Below, piece after piece: positions 44,577 through 54,097 of a DNA stretch of 64,000 nucleotides. A program made the translations under genes and the position numbers. The first letter of the stretch is position 1. Each line of letters starts with the position of its first letter. The notes beneath the pieces were generated by a model. That model saw nothing but the letters and a program-made list of their open reading frames with translations, was not told where the DNA came from and made no database searches. The DNA comes from Geobacter sp. (GTDB lineage Bacteria; Desulfobacterota; Desulfuromonadia; Geobacterales; Geobacteraceae). The stretch lies in contig JACOUQ010000022.1 of assembly GCA_016177775.1 (NCBI GenBank), positions 62,001-126,000 of the forward strand, in the 5' to 3' direction.

Positions 44577-46376
44577 ATGGCACTGAATATTATTCGCAAT
44601 TTTTCCATTATAGCCCACATCGATCACGGCAAATCGACCCTTGCCGACCGGCTCCTGGAGTATACGGGGGCGTTGTCCGACCGTGAGAAACAGAACCAGT
44701 TCCTCGACAAGATGGACCTGGAGCGGGAGCGGGGGATAACCATCAAGGCCCAGACTGTTCGCCTCAACTACATGGCTGACGATGGGAAGGAATATATCCT
44801 GAACCTGATCGATACGCCGGGTCACGTGGATTTTACCTACGAGGTTTCCCGGTCGCTTGCCGCCTGCGAAGGGGCACTCCTTGTCGTTGATGCGTCCCAG
44901 GGGGTGGAGGCCCAGACCCTGGCCAATGTCTACCTGGCAATCGACAACAATCTGGAGGTCTTCCCGGTCCTGAACAAGGTCGATCTCCCATCCGCCGACC
45001 CCGACCGGGTCAAGCAGGAGATCGAGGACATCATTGGCCTCGACGCCCACGATGCGGTCCTTGCCAGCGCCAAGGAGGGGATCGGCACGAGGGATATCCT
45101 CGAAGAGATCGTCAAAAAGATCCCGCAACCTGCCGGCGACCCGGCGAAGCCGCTCAAGGCGCTTCTGTTCGATTCCTGGTACGATGTCTACCAGGGGGTC
45201 ATCATCCTGGTCCGCATCGTGGACGGGACCGTGAAAAAGGGGGACAAGATCCAGCTTGTCTCCACCCGCCGCGATTACGAGGTGCTGAAGGTGGGGGTAT
45301 TCGCGCCGTTCATGAAGGAAGTTCCTTCTCTCTCGGCCGGGGAGGTCGGGTTTCTCATCGCCGGCATCAAGGATGTGCAGGACGCCAAGGTGGGCGATAC
45401 CATCACCCTGCTGCACAGCCAGTGCGAGGTGCCTCTCGCCGGTTTCAAGGAAGTGAAGCCGATGGTCTTTTCCGGGCTCTACCCGGTGGACACCTCTCAG
45501 TACGAGCAGCTGCGCGATGCCCTGGCAAAGCTGAAGCTGAACGATGCCTCATTCACATACGAGCCGGAGACTTCCCTGGCGCTCGGTTTCGGTTTCCGGT
45601 GCGGTTTCCTGGGGCTTCTCCACATGGAGATCATCCAGGAGCGCCTGGAGCGCGAGTTCAACCTCGACCTGATCACCACTGCGCCGACGGTCGTTTACCG
45701 TGTTCACAAGGTGGACGGGTCGATTATCACCATAGAGAGCGCCAATCATCTCCCGGCACAGCAGCATATCGATTACGTCGAGGAACCCTTCATCCTGGCA
45801 TCGATCCATGTTCCCAACGAGTTCGTGGGGAACGTGCTTGCACTGTGCGAGGAGAAGCGTGGCGTGCAGCGGGAGATCCGCTACCTGACCACGGCGCGCG
45901 TCATGGTGATCTATGAGCTCCCCCTCAACGAGGTTGTGCTGGACTTCTACGACCGCCTGAAATCCATAACCAAGGGTTATGCGTCCCTCGATTACGAGTA
46001 TCTCGATTACCGCCGCAGCGAGCTGAACCGCCTCAATGTCATGATCAACGGCGAGGTGGTGGATGCCCTGTCGCTCATCATTCACAGGGACAAGGCTTAT
46101 TTCCGGGGGCGGGAGCTGGTCTCCAAGATGAAGGAGCTGATCCCGCGCCAGATGTACGAGGTGGCGATCCAGGCGGCCATCGGCACCAAGATTATCGCCC
46201 GCGAGACGGTAAAGGCGATGCGCAAGGACGTGCTCGCAAAATGCTACGGCGGCGACATCACCCGCAAGCGGAAGCTGTTGGAAAAGCAGAAGGAAGGGAA
46301 GAAGCGGATGAAGGCCGTGGGTAACGTGGAGCTCCCCCAGGAGGCTTTTCTCGCTATCCTTAAAGTGAAGGATTAG
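44577..46376 (+). CDS. lepA: translation elongation factor 4 (LepA GTPase)
   Basis: Ribosome-associated GTPase that acts on stalled or mistranslocated ribosomes. G1 HIDHGKST, the switch region [11 protein letters not shown]3 DTPGH and G4 NKVD are all present. The LepA-specific C-terminal region ([17 protein letters not shown]) is intact. 599 residues is the usual length. ATG 44577 gives [18 protein letters not shown] as in homologues; an in-frame TTG at 44568 is not needed. It is followed by a short inverted-repeat element and lepB, a common bacterial neighbourhood. Confidence 0.97.
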   Translation: MALNIIRNFSIIAHIDHGKSTLADRLLEYTGALSDREKQNQFLDKMDLERERGITIKAQTVRLNYMADDGKEYILNLIDTPGHVDFTYEVSRSLAACEGALLVVDASQGVEAQTLANVYLAIDNNLEVFPVLNKVDLPSADPDRVKQEIEDIIGLDAHDAVLASAKEGIGTRDILEEIVKKIPQPAGDPAKPLKALLFDSWYDVYQGVIILVRIVDGTVKKGDKIQLVSTRRDYEVLKVGVFAPFMKEVPSLSAGEVGFLIAGIKDVQDAKVGDTITLLHSQCEVPLAGFKEVKPMVFSGLYPVDTSQYEQLRDALAKLKLNDASFTYEPETSLALGFGFRCGFLGLLHMEIIQERLEREFNLDLITTAPTVVYRVHKVDGSIITIESANHLPAQQHIDYVEEPFILASIHVPNEFVGNVLALCEEKRGVQREIRYLTTARVMVIYELPLNEVVLDFYDRLKSITKGYASLDYEYLDYRRSELNRLNVMINGEVVDALSLIIHRDKAYFRGRELVSKMKELIPRQMYEVAIQAAIGTKIIARETVKAMRKDVLAKCYGGDITRKRKLLEKQKEGKKRMKAVGNVELPQEAFLAILKVKD

Positions 46377-46387
46377 GTGTTTCGGCC

Positions 46388-46531
46388 GGGATTCGGGGAC
46401 TTCCTCCGAAAAAAGAATAATGTGTCACCTCTTGGTGTTTTTTTTGACATTTTGCTGGATACAGGGGCTTTCCTTTAAGCGAAATTTTCCTTGAAGGCAG
46501 ATTCTTTTTTCGGAGGAAGTCCCCGAATCCC
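46388..46531. mobile_element. 144-bp MITE-like element with perfect 31-bp inverted repeats
   Basis: The left arm 46388-46418 (GGGATTCGGGGACTTCCTCC...) is the exact reverse complement of 46501-46531. The 82-base interior has a T run and no gene. It sits between lepA and lepB, so RNA across it would form a very stable hairpin. No matching transposase is in the window. Confidence 0.78.
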
Positions 46532-46590
46532 TGTTGATTTGTTATGTTGGTGTCAGTAAGTTGAATTTCAGCGGAAAGGATGTCGTCCAG

Positions 46591-47238
46591 ATGGCAGAAA
46601 ATCTCCAGCAGGAAACTGAAGCGGCAGAAGTGAAGAAAAAGCACATCGTCCGGGAATACGCGGAGTCGATTCTCGTTGCGGTTCTGCTTGCACTGGTAAT
46701 CAGGACCTTCGTTGTCCAGGCGTTCAAGATCCCCTCCGGCTCCATGGAGGACACCCTTGCCATCGGCGACCACATACTGGTCAACAAGTTCATCTACGGC
46801 ACCAAGATCCCGTTCACCGGCACCCGGCTTGTGAAGATCCGCGACCCGCGACGGGGCGACGTCATTGTCTTCGAATACCCCGAGGACCCGAGCAAGGATT
46901 TCATCAAGAGGGTCATCGGCTTGCCGGGTGACACCATCCAGGTTATGGACAAGAAGGTCTATGTGAACGGGAAGCTGTTCCAGATCCCCCAGGAGGTCCA
47001 CAAGGAGCAGGACCTCGTTCCCGGAGCACAGAACCCGCGCGACAATACCAAGCCGATCTCCGTCCCCCCCGATTCCTATTTTGTCATGGGCGACAACCGT
47101 GACCGGTCTTACGACAGCCGTTTCTGGGGGGTCGTGAAGAACGAAAAGATCAAGGGTCTTGCCTTCATCAAGTACTGGTCGTGGGATAAGGAAAATTTCG
47201 GGGTGAGATGGCGCAATATAGGTAGATTGATTCATTGA
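46591..47238 (+). CDS. lepB: signal peptidase I
   Basis: Membrane serine protease that removes signal peptides from exported proteins. One N-terminal membrane anchor (about 21-41, SILVAVLLALVIRTFVVQAF) leads into the catalytic serine motif IPSGSMEDTL (box B). RRGDVIVFEYP and DFIKRVIGLPGD carry the catalytic lysine, and GDNRDRSYDSRFWG is box E. 215 residues is typical. ATG 46591 has AAGGA about 11 bases upstream. The expression of this gene may be influenced by the inverted-repeat element just before it. The many secreted proteins in the window would be its substrates. Confidence 0.96.
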   Translation: MAENLQQETEAAEVKKKHIVREYAESILVAVLLALVIRTFVVQAFKIPSGSMEDTLAIGDHILVNKFIYGTKIPFTGTRLVKIRDPRRGDVIVFEYPEDPSKDFIKRVIGLPGDTIQVMDKKVYVNGKLFQIPQEVHKEQDLVPGAQNPRDNTKPISVPPDSYFVMGDNRDRSYDSRFWGVVKNEKIKGLAFIKYWSWDKENFGVRWRNIGRLIH

Positions 47239-47254
47239 TGAGGTCGTACATCAG

Positions 47255-47335
47255 AGGTTGTAGGTCGTCGGCTGTAGGTTTTGCTACAAGCTACAAGCTA
47301 CGACCTAAATGTTTCAGCCTACAGCCTACGACCTG
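47255..47335. repeat. inverted repeat between lepB and miaA
   Basis: TAGGTCGTCGGCTGTAGG (47261) and CCTACAGCCTACGACCTG (47318) are inverted repeats with two differences. Between them CTACAAG is repeated, and a further CTACGACCT is present. The right arm ends six bases before the miaA ATG, so its folding may affect miaA translation. Confidence 0.7.
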
Positions 47336-47340
47336 TTTCT

Positions 47341-48261
47341 ATGCCAATAACAGTGGACCACAGGAGACTGATAGTAATCGTCGGCCCAACCGCTTCGGGC
47401 AAGAGCGATCTGGCAATGCGGATTGCCGAGGCCTGCGGCGGCGAGATCGTCAACGCCGATTCCATGCAGGTCTATCGCGGCATGGACATCGGCACGGCCA
47501 AGCCTTCGGCGGAAATGCAGCGCAGGGTGCCGCACCATCTGCTGGATATCGTTGATCCTGATTGCAATTTCACTGCTTCGGATTTTCGCAGGCATGCCGG
47601 CAGGGCAATCGATGATATTCACGGCCGGGGGAGAAGGGCGATTGTTGTCGGCGGCACGGGGCTTTATCTAAAAGTTCTCTTGAAAGGGATGATGGATGTC
47701 CCTGGTGGGGATGAGGCTGTCCGGAGCAAACTTTCGGCCATGGCGGACGAGATGGGCAACGAGGCGCTTCATGCAGTTCTTGCCGGCCTGGATCCGGCGA
47801 CGGCTGCGGAAATTCATCCTAATAACCGGGTGCGTGTCATTCGGGCACTTGAGATCGTATATTCCACAGGGCAGCCGACCTCGGCGCTCAGGCAGGCACA
47901 TGGATTCGGCTCGAACGAGTACGACAGCGTCAAGGTCGGAATCGAGGTCGAACGAGTTTTCCTCCTGGAACGGATCGACCGGCGCGTTGACGAGATGATA
48001 GCGAACGGGCTGGTGGATGAAGTCCGGGGTCTTCTCGCCAGAGGGTATTCGCCGGAGCTTAAATCGATGAAGGCAATCGGCTATCGCCAGATTTGCGAAT
48101 ATCTGGCAGGCAAATACCCGCTGGATGAAGCCGTGCGGCTCATCAAAATAGGTACGAGGCAGTATGCAAAGCGCCAGCTGACCTGGTTCCGGAACGATCC
48201 GGAAATTAAATGGTTTGATTTGTGCGCAAACTTTGCTAATATCTACGGATATGTGATTTAA
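47341..48261 (+). CDS. miaA: tRNA dimethylallyltransferase (isopentenyl transferase)
   Basis: Adds a dimethylallyl group from DMAPP to N6 of A37 in tRNAs that read UNN codons. P-loop VGPTASGKSDLA, DSMQVYRGMDIGTAKP, VGGTGLYLKVLL and the C-terminal KSMKAIGYRQ and RQYAKRQLTWFR motifs are all present. 306 residues is normal. ATG 47341 gives the usual short leader before the P-loop; longer frames run through the inverted repeat. It is followed 21 bases later by hfq, the widely conserved miaA-hfq pair. Confidence 0.97.
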   Translation: MPITVDHRRLIVIVGPTASGKSDLAMRIAEACGGEIVNADSMQVYRGMDIGTAKPSAEMQRRVPHHLLDIVDPDCNFTASDFRRHAGRAIDDIHGRGRRAIVVGGTGLYLKVLLKGMMDVPGGDEAVRSKLSAMADEMGNEALHAVLAGLDPATAAEIHPNNRVRVIRALEIVYSTGQPTSALRQAHGFGSNEYDSVKVGIEVERVFLLERIDRRVDEMIANGLVDEVRGLLARGYSPELKSMKAIGYRQICEYLAGKYPLDEAVRLIKIGTRQYAKRQLTWFRNDPEIKWFDLCANFANIYGYVI

Positions 48262-48282
48262 TCCTAATTAAGGAGCGGGTAT

Positions 48283-48507
48283 ATGTCAAAAACACCATTC
48301 AACATCCAGGACCAATACCTTAACCAGTCCCGCAAGGAACGAGTCAAGGTGATCGTTCTGTTCATGTCGGGCGAAAAGCTGGAAGGTTACATCAAGTCAT
48401 TCGACAGTTTTTCCATTCTCCTGGATGTAAGCGGTGACGTTCTTGTCTACAAGCACGCCATTGCGAAGATCACGTCGGCTGACGGGAATTTCAGGCTTCA
48501 CCAGTAA
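48283..48507 (+). CDS. hfq: RNA chaperone Hfq
   Basis: Sm-like hexameric RNA chaperone that pairs small RNAs with mRNAs. 74 residues: NIQDQYLNQSRKERVKVIVL, then GYIKSFDSFSILLDV (Sm1) and YKHAIAKI (Sm2). It lacks the long acidic tail of enterobacterial Hfq. AAGGAG precedes ATG 48283. A terminator follows. Confidence 0.97.
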   Translation: MSKTPFNIQDQYLNQSRKERVKVIVLFMSGEKLEGYIKSFDSFSILLDVSGDVLVYKHAIAKITSADGNFRLHQ

Positions 48508-48534
48508 ACCGCCTGCATGCCGGGCACGAACAAT

Positions 48535-48580
48535 GGGGGAAAGGGGATCGGCTATATGTTGATTACTCTTTCCCCTTTTA
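48535..48580 (+). terminator. intrinsic terminator after hfq
   Basis: GGGGGAAAG (48535) pairs with CTTTCCCC (48568), followed by TTTTATTTTA. The loop is long at about 24 bases. Confidence 0.65.
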
Positions 48581-48595
48581 TTTTACGGGATTGTC

Positions 48596-49669
48596 ATGAA
48601 TAAGGATTCGCTGCGGCTGTTCATCATCCTCGGAGCGCTGATTGTCCTCCTGGTGCTTCTCCTCTCCTTTGCCGGCGTAACACTGTTGCCGGTCATCATC
48701 GCCCTTGTGCTCGCCTATATACTCGACCCGGCCGTAACTACGCTGGAGAAGCGGGGGATGCCCCGCGCCGGGGCGGTGGTCCTGGTGTTCATTACTATTA
48801 TGGCCGTACTGGGGCTTCTCGGCTGGTTCTTCGTATCATCCATAGCCGCGGAATTCCGTGCGGTACAGGTCAATCTCAACGATTACGTGCTCCGGATTTA
48901 CGCCGCGATTCCCCTCCAGGCCAAGGAATACCTGGGGATAGAGACCCCGGAGCTCCTTTCGCTGCGCATCCGTACTGCAATGGAGCAGCTGAGGGGGGTA
49001 TCCTTCGATGTTTACCGCGAGACCTTTGTGCTGGTAAGGAAGGCCTTCGCCTCCACCCTCGGCTTTGTGCTAGGCTTTCTCGGATACCTCATCACCCCGG
49101 TCTATCTCTATTATTTCCTGAAGGACCTCCCGAAGATGCGCGAGGGGCTGATCTCCCTGGTGCCGGTTAACTGGCGCGAGCGGTTCTCGACCGGTACGAC
49201 GGAGGTGGATGATATCCTCTCCTCGTTCGTTCGCGGCCAGCTCCTTGTCTGCGCGATCCTGGCCGTATTGTACACCATCGGCCTCTACCTGATCGGCATT
49301 GACCTGGCGCTGGTGATCGGGACCCTTTCCGGCATCCTCTTCATAATCCCGTATGTTGGCACGATTGTCGGCATCATCCTTTCCATGGCCATGGCGGCCC
49401 TGAAGTTTCACGATCTTCTCCATCCGCTTCTTTGTCTCGGCTGGTTTGCGGTGGTGCAGGGGCTCGAAGGGGGGATCATCACCCCCAAGGTGGTCGGCGA
49501 CAAGGTGGGGCTCCATCCGGTCGTAACCATACTGGCTATTATTCTCGGCGGGCAGCTCTTCGGGCTTCTCGGCATGTTACTGGCGATTCCGGTGGCCGCG
49601 GTGCTGAACGTTATTCTCAGGCACATCGCCGGCTATTACCGCGGTCACGCCGTATTCACGGGGGAGTGA
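48596..49669 (+). CDS. AI-2E family transporter (PerM/YdiK-like permease)
   Basis: 357-residue polytopic membrane protein with about seven to eight hydrophobic segments. AI-2E family features are LPVIIALVLAYILDPAV near the N-terminus, YFLKDLPKMR in the middle, and IPYVGTIVGI and GGIITPKVVGDKVGLHPVV near the C-terminus. Family members have been linked to autoinducer-2 export or Na+/H+ exchange, so the substrate is not assigned here. The stop overlaps the next gene's start (TGATG), indicating translational coupling. Confidence 0.92.
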   Translation: MNKDSLRLFIILGALIVLLVLLLSFAGVTLLPVIIALVLAYILDPAVTTLEKRGMPRAGAVVLVFITIMAVLGLLGWFFVSSIAAEFRAVQVNLNDYVLRIYAAIPLQAKEYLGIETPELLSLRIRTAMEQLRGVSFDVYRETFVLVRKAFASTLGFVLGFLGYLITPVYLYYFLKDLPKMREGLISLVPVNWRERFSTGTTEVDDILSSFVRGQLLVCAILAVLYTIGLYLIGIDLALVIGTLSGILFIIPYVGTIVGIILSMAMAALKFHDLLHPLLCLGWFAVVQGLEGGIITPKVVGDKVGLHPVVTILAIILGGQLFGLLGMLLAIPVAAVLNVILRHIAGYYRGHAVFTGE

Positions 49670-50973
49670 TGCAGGGGCTGGAGATCGTGGAAGTTGTCCC
49701 CGGCAGCATCGCCGAGGAGTTGGATATCGAGCCGGGAGACCGCCTGGTGGCGATCAACGGGCACGAACTGCGCGATGTGATCGACTACAATTACCACGCG
49801 AGTGACGACTTTCTTCTTCTCGTAATCGCCAGGCAGGACGGCGAAACTTGGGAAATCGAGGTGGAACGGGAGGAAGGGGAGCCTCTGGGCCTTGTGTTCG
49901 CCCCCCCCGTACCCAGGCAATGCGGCAACAAGTGTGTCTTCTGCTTTGTCCATCAGCTCCCGAAAGGGCTTCGCTCACCGCTCTACGTCAAGGACGAGGA
50001 CCACCGTCTCTCCTTTCTCTACGGCAATTACGTCACCCTCTCCAATGTGACCGCCGAAGAACTTGCACGGATCAAGGAACAGCGCCTTTCCCCTCTCTAC
50101 ATCTCGGTCCACGCCACTGATCCAATGCTTCGCGAGCGGATGCTCGGCAAGAAAAACATCCCGACGATCATGGACCAGCTGCGGGAGCTGGCCGATGCCA
50201 GGATCACGATGCATACGCAGATTGTCCTATGCCCAGGCTGGAACGACGGTGATGCCCTTGAGCGGACGGTGTCTGACCTGGCCGGGCTCCATCCATGGGT
50301 CGCTTCCCTGGCCGTGGTGCCGGTCGGGATAACTGCCTATCGCAAGGGGCTTCCCAGGCTCGACCTGGTGACCTCCGCTTATGCCGCCAGTTTTCTCAAC
50401 GAATGGCAGCCCAAGGCGCAGGAGCTTTCGGAGCGCCTTGGCGAGCCTTTTCTCTTTCTTGCCGACGAATTCTTCATCAAGTCAGACACGCCTTTTCCTC
50501 CGCTCGAGGAGTACGGCGATCTTCCCCAGATCGAGAACGGCGTCGGGATGATTCCTTTGTTCCTGACGCAGGCCGAGGACGTGCTGGACGAGGCGGTCCC
50601 GGCGCGGCCGGTCAAAATCACTGTCATAACCGGAGAGTCCCCCTATCGCTATCTCTCTGAATTCCTTTTCGCACTCTCACGGAAGACCGGCGCTGACCTC
50701 CATCCCGTCGCGGTGAAGAGCCTCCTTTTCGGCGGCGGGGTGACTGTTACCGGCCTCATCGCAGGCTCGGACATTGTCGAAGCCCTGAAAGGCAAGCAGG
50801 TGGGTGAGTCTGTACTGGTTCCGGACGTGATGCTGAAGGAGGGGGAGGGGGTCTTCCTGGACGACATGACCCTTGCCGACTTGGAGCAGGCCCTTGGAAC
50901 TCCGGTCGTGGTGGTGGAAAGCACACCGGCGGGGATATATTCGGCATTGCTGGAACTGGCGGAGAAAAAATAG
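49669..50973 (+). CDS. PDZ / radical-SAM-like DUF512 protein
   Basis: 434-residue predicted iron-sulfur protein. ATG 49669 overlaps the preceding TGA and gives a normal N-terminus. A PDZ-like domain covers 1-70 (VEVVPGSIAEELDIEPGDRL). It is followed by CGNKCVFC, a CxxxCxxC cluster motif as in radical SAM enzymes, and a barrel-like region (YISVHATDPMLRERMLG, VLCPGWNDG). The C-terminal DUF512 domain (about 215-420) contains GESPYRYLSEFL and LFGGGVTVTGLIAG. The family is widely conserved, often next to the ribosome GTPase gene der, but its reaction is not established. Confidence 0.9.
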   Translation: MQGLEIVEVVPGSIAEELDIEPGDRLVAINGHELRDVIDYNYHASDDFLLLVIARQDGETWEIEVEREEGEPLGLVFAPPVPRQCGNKCVFCFVHQLPKGLRSPLYVKDEDHRLSFLYGNYVTLSNVTAEELARIKEQRLSPLYISVHATDPMLRERMLGKKNIPTIMDQLRELADARITMHTQIVLCPGWNDGDALERTVSDLAGLHPWVASLAVVPVGITAYRKGLPRLDLVTSAYAASFLNEWQPKAQELSERLGEPFLFLADEFFIKSDTPFPPLEEYGDLPQIENGVGMIPLFLTQAEDVLDEAVPARPVKITVITGESPYRYLSEFLFALSRKTGADLHPVAVKSLLFGGGVTVTGLIAGSDIVEALKGKQVGESVLVPDVMLKEGEGVFLDDMTLADLEQALGTPVVVVESTPAGIYSALLELAEKK

Positions 50974-51028
50974 CCTTCTGTGTCAACTAGAAGGCATGGA
51001 TTTGCGTTTTATGGACTAACAGACAAAT

Positions 51029-51586
51029 GTGGGGCGGCTTCTGGCGACAAGGCGTGAAATAAATGATTTTCTTGCATCCGTGGAGCGCAGGGCGCTTCGC
51101 ATGGCGGAAATGGCCACCGGCAATATGGATGACGCCCTGGACATCCTTCAGGACGCCATGCTCGGATTTGTCGCAAAATATTCCTGCAAACCGGTCGAGG
51201 AGTGCCAGCCGCTCTTTTACCGTGTCCTGCAAAGCCGCATCACTGACTGGCACCGCCGGAGAACCGTAAGGAGCCGCTGGCGCGTCTGGTTCGGCGGGAC
51301 CGGTGACGAGGGAGACGGGCGGGAGGACATGCTCTCGAACATTGCGGACCCCAACGCGCTCCCTCCTGACGCGATGCTGCTCCATCGCACCGAGGGGGAG
51401 GCGATTCGGGACGCGTTGCGGAAGTTACCGTTAAGGCAGCAGCAGGCTTTTCTTCTCAGGGCATGGGAGGGGCTCGACACGGCCCGGACCGCCTTTGCCA
51501 TGGGATGCTCTGAAGGGAGCGTCAAGACGCATTACTCCCGGGCCATACACACACTGCGCGAACTGTTGGAGGAACATCGGCCATGA
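51029..51586 (+). CDS. RNA polymerase sigma factor, sigma-70/ECF type
   Basis: 185-residue sigma factor with region 2 (DDALDILQDAMLGFVAKY, YRVLQSRITDWHRRR) and region 4 (ALRKLPLRQQQAFLLRAWEG, GCSEGSVKTHYSRAIHTLRE). An in-frame stop at 51017 limits the start; GTG 51029 is the first candidate but has no clear ribosome binding site. The stop overlaps the next gene's ATG (ATGA). The operon with a small one-helix membrane protein suggests sigma/anti-sigma control. The same four-gene set with a DUF3106 protein occurs in other proteobacteria. Confidence 0.9.
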   Translation: MGRLLATRREINDFLASVERRALRMAEMATGNMDDALDILQDAMLGFVAKYSCKPVEECQPLFYRVLQSRITDWHRRRTVRSRWRVWFGGTGDEGDGREDMLSNIADPNALPPDAMLLHRTEGEAIRDALRKLPLRQQQAFLLRAWEGLDTARTAFAMGCSEGSVKTHYSRAIHTLRELLEEHRP

Positions 51587-51948
51587 GGCAGGAACCGAGT
51601 GAAAGGGAGATAGTCGAACGCGTCGGGAAGGTTCTTGGCGAGAGCTCGGATGATCTCGACCTCAGGACCCAGTCGCGTCTGCTCGCCATCCGTAGGGAAG
51701 CAATCGAGCGGATGTCTGCGCCCCGCGAAAGGCGCTTCTCCATCCCCCGCTGGGCTTCTGCCAGCGCTTTCGTGACGGCCCTCGTGGCCGTGGCCATTGC
51801 CCTTGTGGTTTTGTCTGGCCCGAACCGGCACCGGCAACAGGTGAGCAAGCTGGATGATTTGGAAATCATGGTGTCGGGCGAGAATCTGGAGCTTTACGAG
51901 GACCTGGAATTTTACCAGTGGCTGGAGAGCCGGAATCACAATGGCTAG
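51583..51948 (+). CDS. one-helix membrane protein, DUF3619-like, possible anti-sigma factor
   Basis: 121 residues. The N-terminal cytoplasmic part (about 1-60) is charged and helical (EPSEREIVERVGKVLGE), followed by one membrane helix (FVTALVAVAIALVVL) and a short acidic periplasmic tail (DLEFYQWLESR). The layout and the overlap with the sigma gene fit a membrane-bound regulator of the sigma factor. DUF3619 proteins occur in this position. No zinc HxxxCxxC anti-sigma motif is present. Confidence 0.75.
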   Translation: MRQEPSEREIVERVGKVLGESSDDLDLRTQSRLLAIRREAIERMSAPRERRFSIPRWASASAFVTALVAVAIALVVLSGPNRHRQQVSKLDDLEIMVSGENLELYEDLEFYQWLESRNHNG

Positions 51949-52201
51949 AATACTGTCATTTGTCTTTTTGTTGTGTGCTTCCGTGGCATTCGCCGGCGAA
52001 CGGGAGCAGCTGACGCTTGAAATGCTGGAATACCTCGGTACCTTCGAGGTTTCCGGCAAAAATGGCGTGGACCCGACGCAATTGGAGAAGGTGGAAGACG
52101 ATGATCTGCATACGGACAAAGCTTCGGAACGGGGTGCCCATTCCGGAACCGGGAACAGCAAAAACGTCAAAAAAAAGAGCGGGGATCGCAATGGGAAGTA
52201 G
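51941..52201 (+). CDS. small exported protein of the sigma operon
   Basis: 86 residues. ATG 51941 overlaps the previous gene by eight bases and gives a clean signal peptide (ILSFVFLLCASVAFA). The mature part is short, acidic then basic (KLEKVEDDD-like, KNVKKKSGDRNGK), with no recognised domain. It overlaps the next gene by 11 bases, so all four genes are tightly coupled. Confidence 0.7.
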   Translation: MARILSFVFLLCASVAFAGEREQLTLEMLEYLGTFEVSGKNGVDPTQLEKVEDDDLHTDKASERGAHSGTGNSKNVKKKSGDRNGK

Positions 52202-52670
52202 GGTGCTCGTTTTGATGCTGTGGTGCATGCTCTGCACACCACTTCCGGGCATGGCGGAGAATGCCGGAGTGCCGTGGAACCGTCTGACTCCCAGGGAGCA
52301 GGAGGTCTTGAAGCCTTTTGCCGACAAATGGGAGAGCCTGCCGCCGCAAAGGCAGGAGCGCCTCCGCAAGGGGGCCGGACGGTGGAGCGCCATGAATCCG
52401 GAGGAGCGCAAGGAGGCGGGAGAAAGTTTCCGTCGCTGGCGCGACCTTCCCCCGGAGCAGAAGGATCGAATCCGCCGCCGCTACGAAAAGTTTCGTGAAC
52501 TCCCGCCGGAGCAGCAGGCGCGGGTCAGGGAGAAATTCCGCTGGTTCCGTCAATTGCCGCCGGAAAAGCGGCAGGAGCTGAAGGAAAAATGGCGCGGCAT
52601 GGCGCCGGAAGAGAGGCGCCAGTTCCGTCAGCGGATGTTGCGTGAGGGTGGACCGGTCACTGGGCGGTGA
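52191..52670 (+). CDS. DUF3106 family exported protein
   Basis: 159 residues with a signal peptide (LVLMLWCMLCTPLPGMA) and a repeated Arg/Pro/Glu-rich mature part. Units such as WRDLPPEQKDRIRRRYEKFR and FRQLPPEKRQELKEKWRGM repeat about every 20 residues and should form helical hairpins. This is the DUF3106 pattern, usually found beside a sigma/anti-sigma pair. The pattern recalls CpxP/Spy-type periplasmic chaperones, but that role is inferred. Confidence 0.85.
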   Translation: MGSRVLVLMLWCMLCTPLPGMAENAGVPWNRLTPREQEVLKPFADKWESLPPQRQERLRKGAGRWSAMNPEERKEAGESFRRWRDLPPEQKDRIRRRYEKFRELPPEQQARVREKFRWFRQLPPEKRQELKEKWRGMAPEERRQFRQRMLREGGPVTGR

Positions 52671-52744
52671 TACAAATAGCACGGACAATTCCAAGTGTTT
52701 TTTCGTGTATTTCGTGGACAACCGTTTTTTAAGGAGTCAGATCC

Positions 52745-54097
52745 ATGTCTTTTGAATCTCTCGGCCTGCGCGCCGAACTGTTGAGCGCGATTACCGCCCA
52801 GGGCTATACTACTCCGACCCCCATTCAGACCGAGGCGATCCCGGTGATTTTCGAGGGGTGTGACCTGCTTGCAGGCGCCCAGACCGGAACCGGCAAGACT
52901 GCGGCCTTTGCCCTGCCGATCGTGCAGATGCTGGGTGAAAACATTCCCGTTGAGAAACGCCGGAAGCCGCGCGCGCTAGTTCTGGTGCCGACCCGCGAGT
53001 TGGCGGCCCAGGTCAGCGAGCAGATGAACAATTATGCCCGGCGCCTGTCGCTGCGCTCGACGATGATCTACGGCGGGGTGACCATCCAGGCGCAGATCGA
53101 GCGGCTGCACCGCGGCGTCGATATTGTGGTCGCGACACCGGGGCGGCTCCTCGATCACGCGGAACGTGGCACCGTGGACCTTTCCCGGATCAAGTTCCTG
53201 GTGCTGGACGAGGCCGACCGCATGCTCGATCTGGGATTTATCGACGATATTCAGAAGGTGGCGGAGTACCTGCCGGCCAAACGCCAGACCCTGCTGTTTT
53301 CGGCGACCTATTCGAAAGAAATCAAGCAGCTTGCCGACGATCTGCTCGATCACCCGCGCCGGATCGAGGTTGCGCGCCGCAATATCGCCGCCGACGCGGT
53401 GACCCAGGCGGTCTACGAGGTGGAACGGAGCCGCAAGCGGGAAATGCTCACGTTTCTGATCCGCAAAGGGAACTGGAATCAGGTGCTGGTCTTCGCCCGC
53501 ACCCGCTACGGCGCCGACAAGCTGACCGAAGAACTGCTCGCCGACGGCATTAAGGCCGCAGCCATCCACAGCAACAAGAGCCAGTCGATCCGGACGCGTA
53601 CCCTTGCAGAGTTCAAGCGGGGCGAGTTTCGCGTGCTGGTGGCGACCGATGTGGCGGCGCGCGGGCTCGACATCGATCGCCTCCCCCATGTGGTGAATTA
53701 CGACCTGCCCCAGGTTCCAGAAGACTACGTGCATCGGATCGGCCGCACCGGCCGGGCCGGAGAGAACGGGATTGCCCTATCGCTGGTCAGCCGCGAAGAG
53801 CACCCGCTGCTGGTCGCGATCGAGAAGCTGCTCAAGTATGCTATCCCGCGCCAGACGCTGGACGAATTTCCGAAGTATGCGGTCAAACGGGTTGGCAAGG
53901 CGAAGGAAGGCAAAAAGTCCAAGCAACCGTGCAGGGCAAGGAAGACCCCGGAAATGCCGCTGAATAGTCCGGTAAAGAGTGCGAAGACCAGGGAAAAGCC
54001 GGAAAAGTCACCAGCAAAGACCGCGACGTCCCGGCGGAATAAGGTCATGGCCGAGCGGCCTGCCCCCAAGACCGGCCGCCGGGGGCGCAGGTCATAA
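52745..54097 (+). CDS. rhlE: DEAD-box RNA helicase, RhlE type
   Basis: ATP-dependent RNA helicase of 450 residues. The Q motif ([14 protein letters not shown]), motif I AQTGTGKT, Ia PTRELA, Ib [28 protein letters not shown] and [13 protein letters not shown] are all present. A basic Lys/Pro-rich tail (about 375-450, [13 protein letters not shown]) probably binds RNA. AAGGAG lies before ATG 52745. Likely roles are ribosome assembly or mRNA turnover; RhlE is the closest subfamily by core and tail. Confidence 0.94.
   Translation: MSFESLGLRAELLSAITAQGYTTPTPIQTEAIPVIFEGCDLLAGAQTGTGKTAAFALPIVQMLGENIPVEKRRKPRALVLVPTRELAAQVSEQMNNYARRLSLRSTMIYGGVTIQAQIERLHRGVDIVVATPGRLLDHAERGTVDLSRIKFLVLDEADRMLDLGFIDDIQKVAEYLPAKRQTLLFSATYSKEIKQLADDLLDHPRRIEVARRNIAADAVTQAVYEVERSRKREMLTFLIRKGNWNQVLVFARTRYGADKLTEELLADGIKAAAIHSNKSQSIRTRTLAEFKRGEFRVLVATDVAARGLDIDRLPHVVNYDLPQVPEDYVHRIGRTGRAGENGIALSLVSREEHPLLVAIEKLLKYAIPRQTLDEFPKYAVKRVGKAKEGKKSKQPCRARKTPEMPLNSPVKSAKTREKPEKSPAKTATSRRNKVMAERPAPKTGRRGRRS

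Noticed and set aside
49432-49668. N-terminal extension of the DUF512 protein
   Set aside because: It overlaps the end of the AI-2E family gene in another frame. ATG 49669, overlapping the upstream stop, gives the normal PDZ start.
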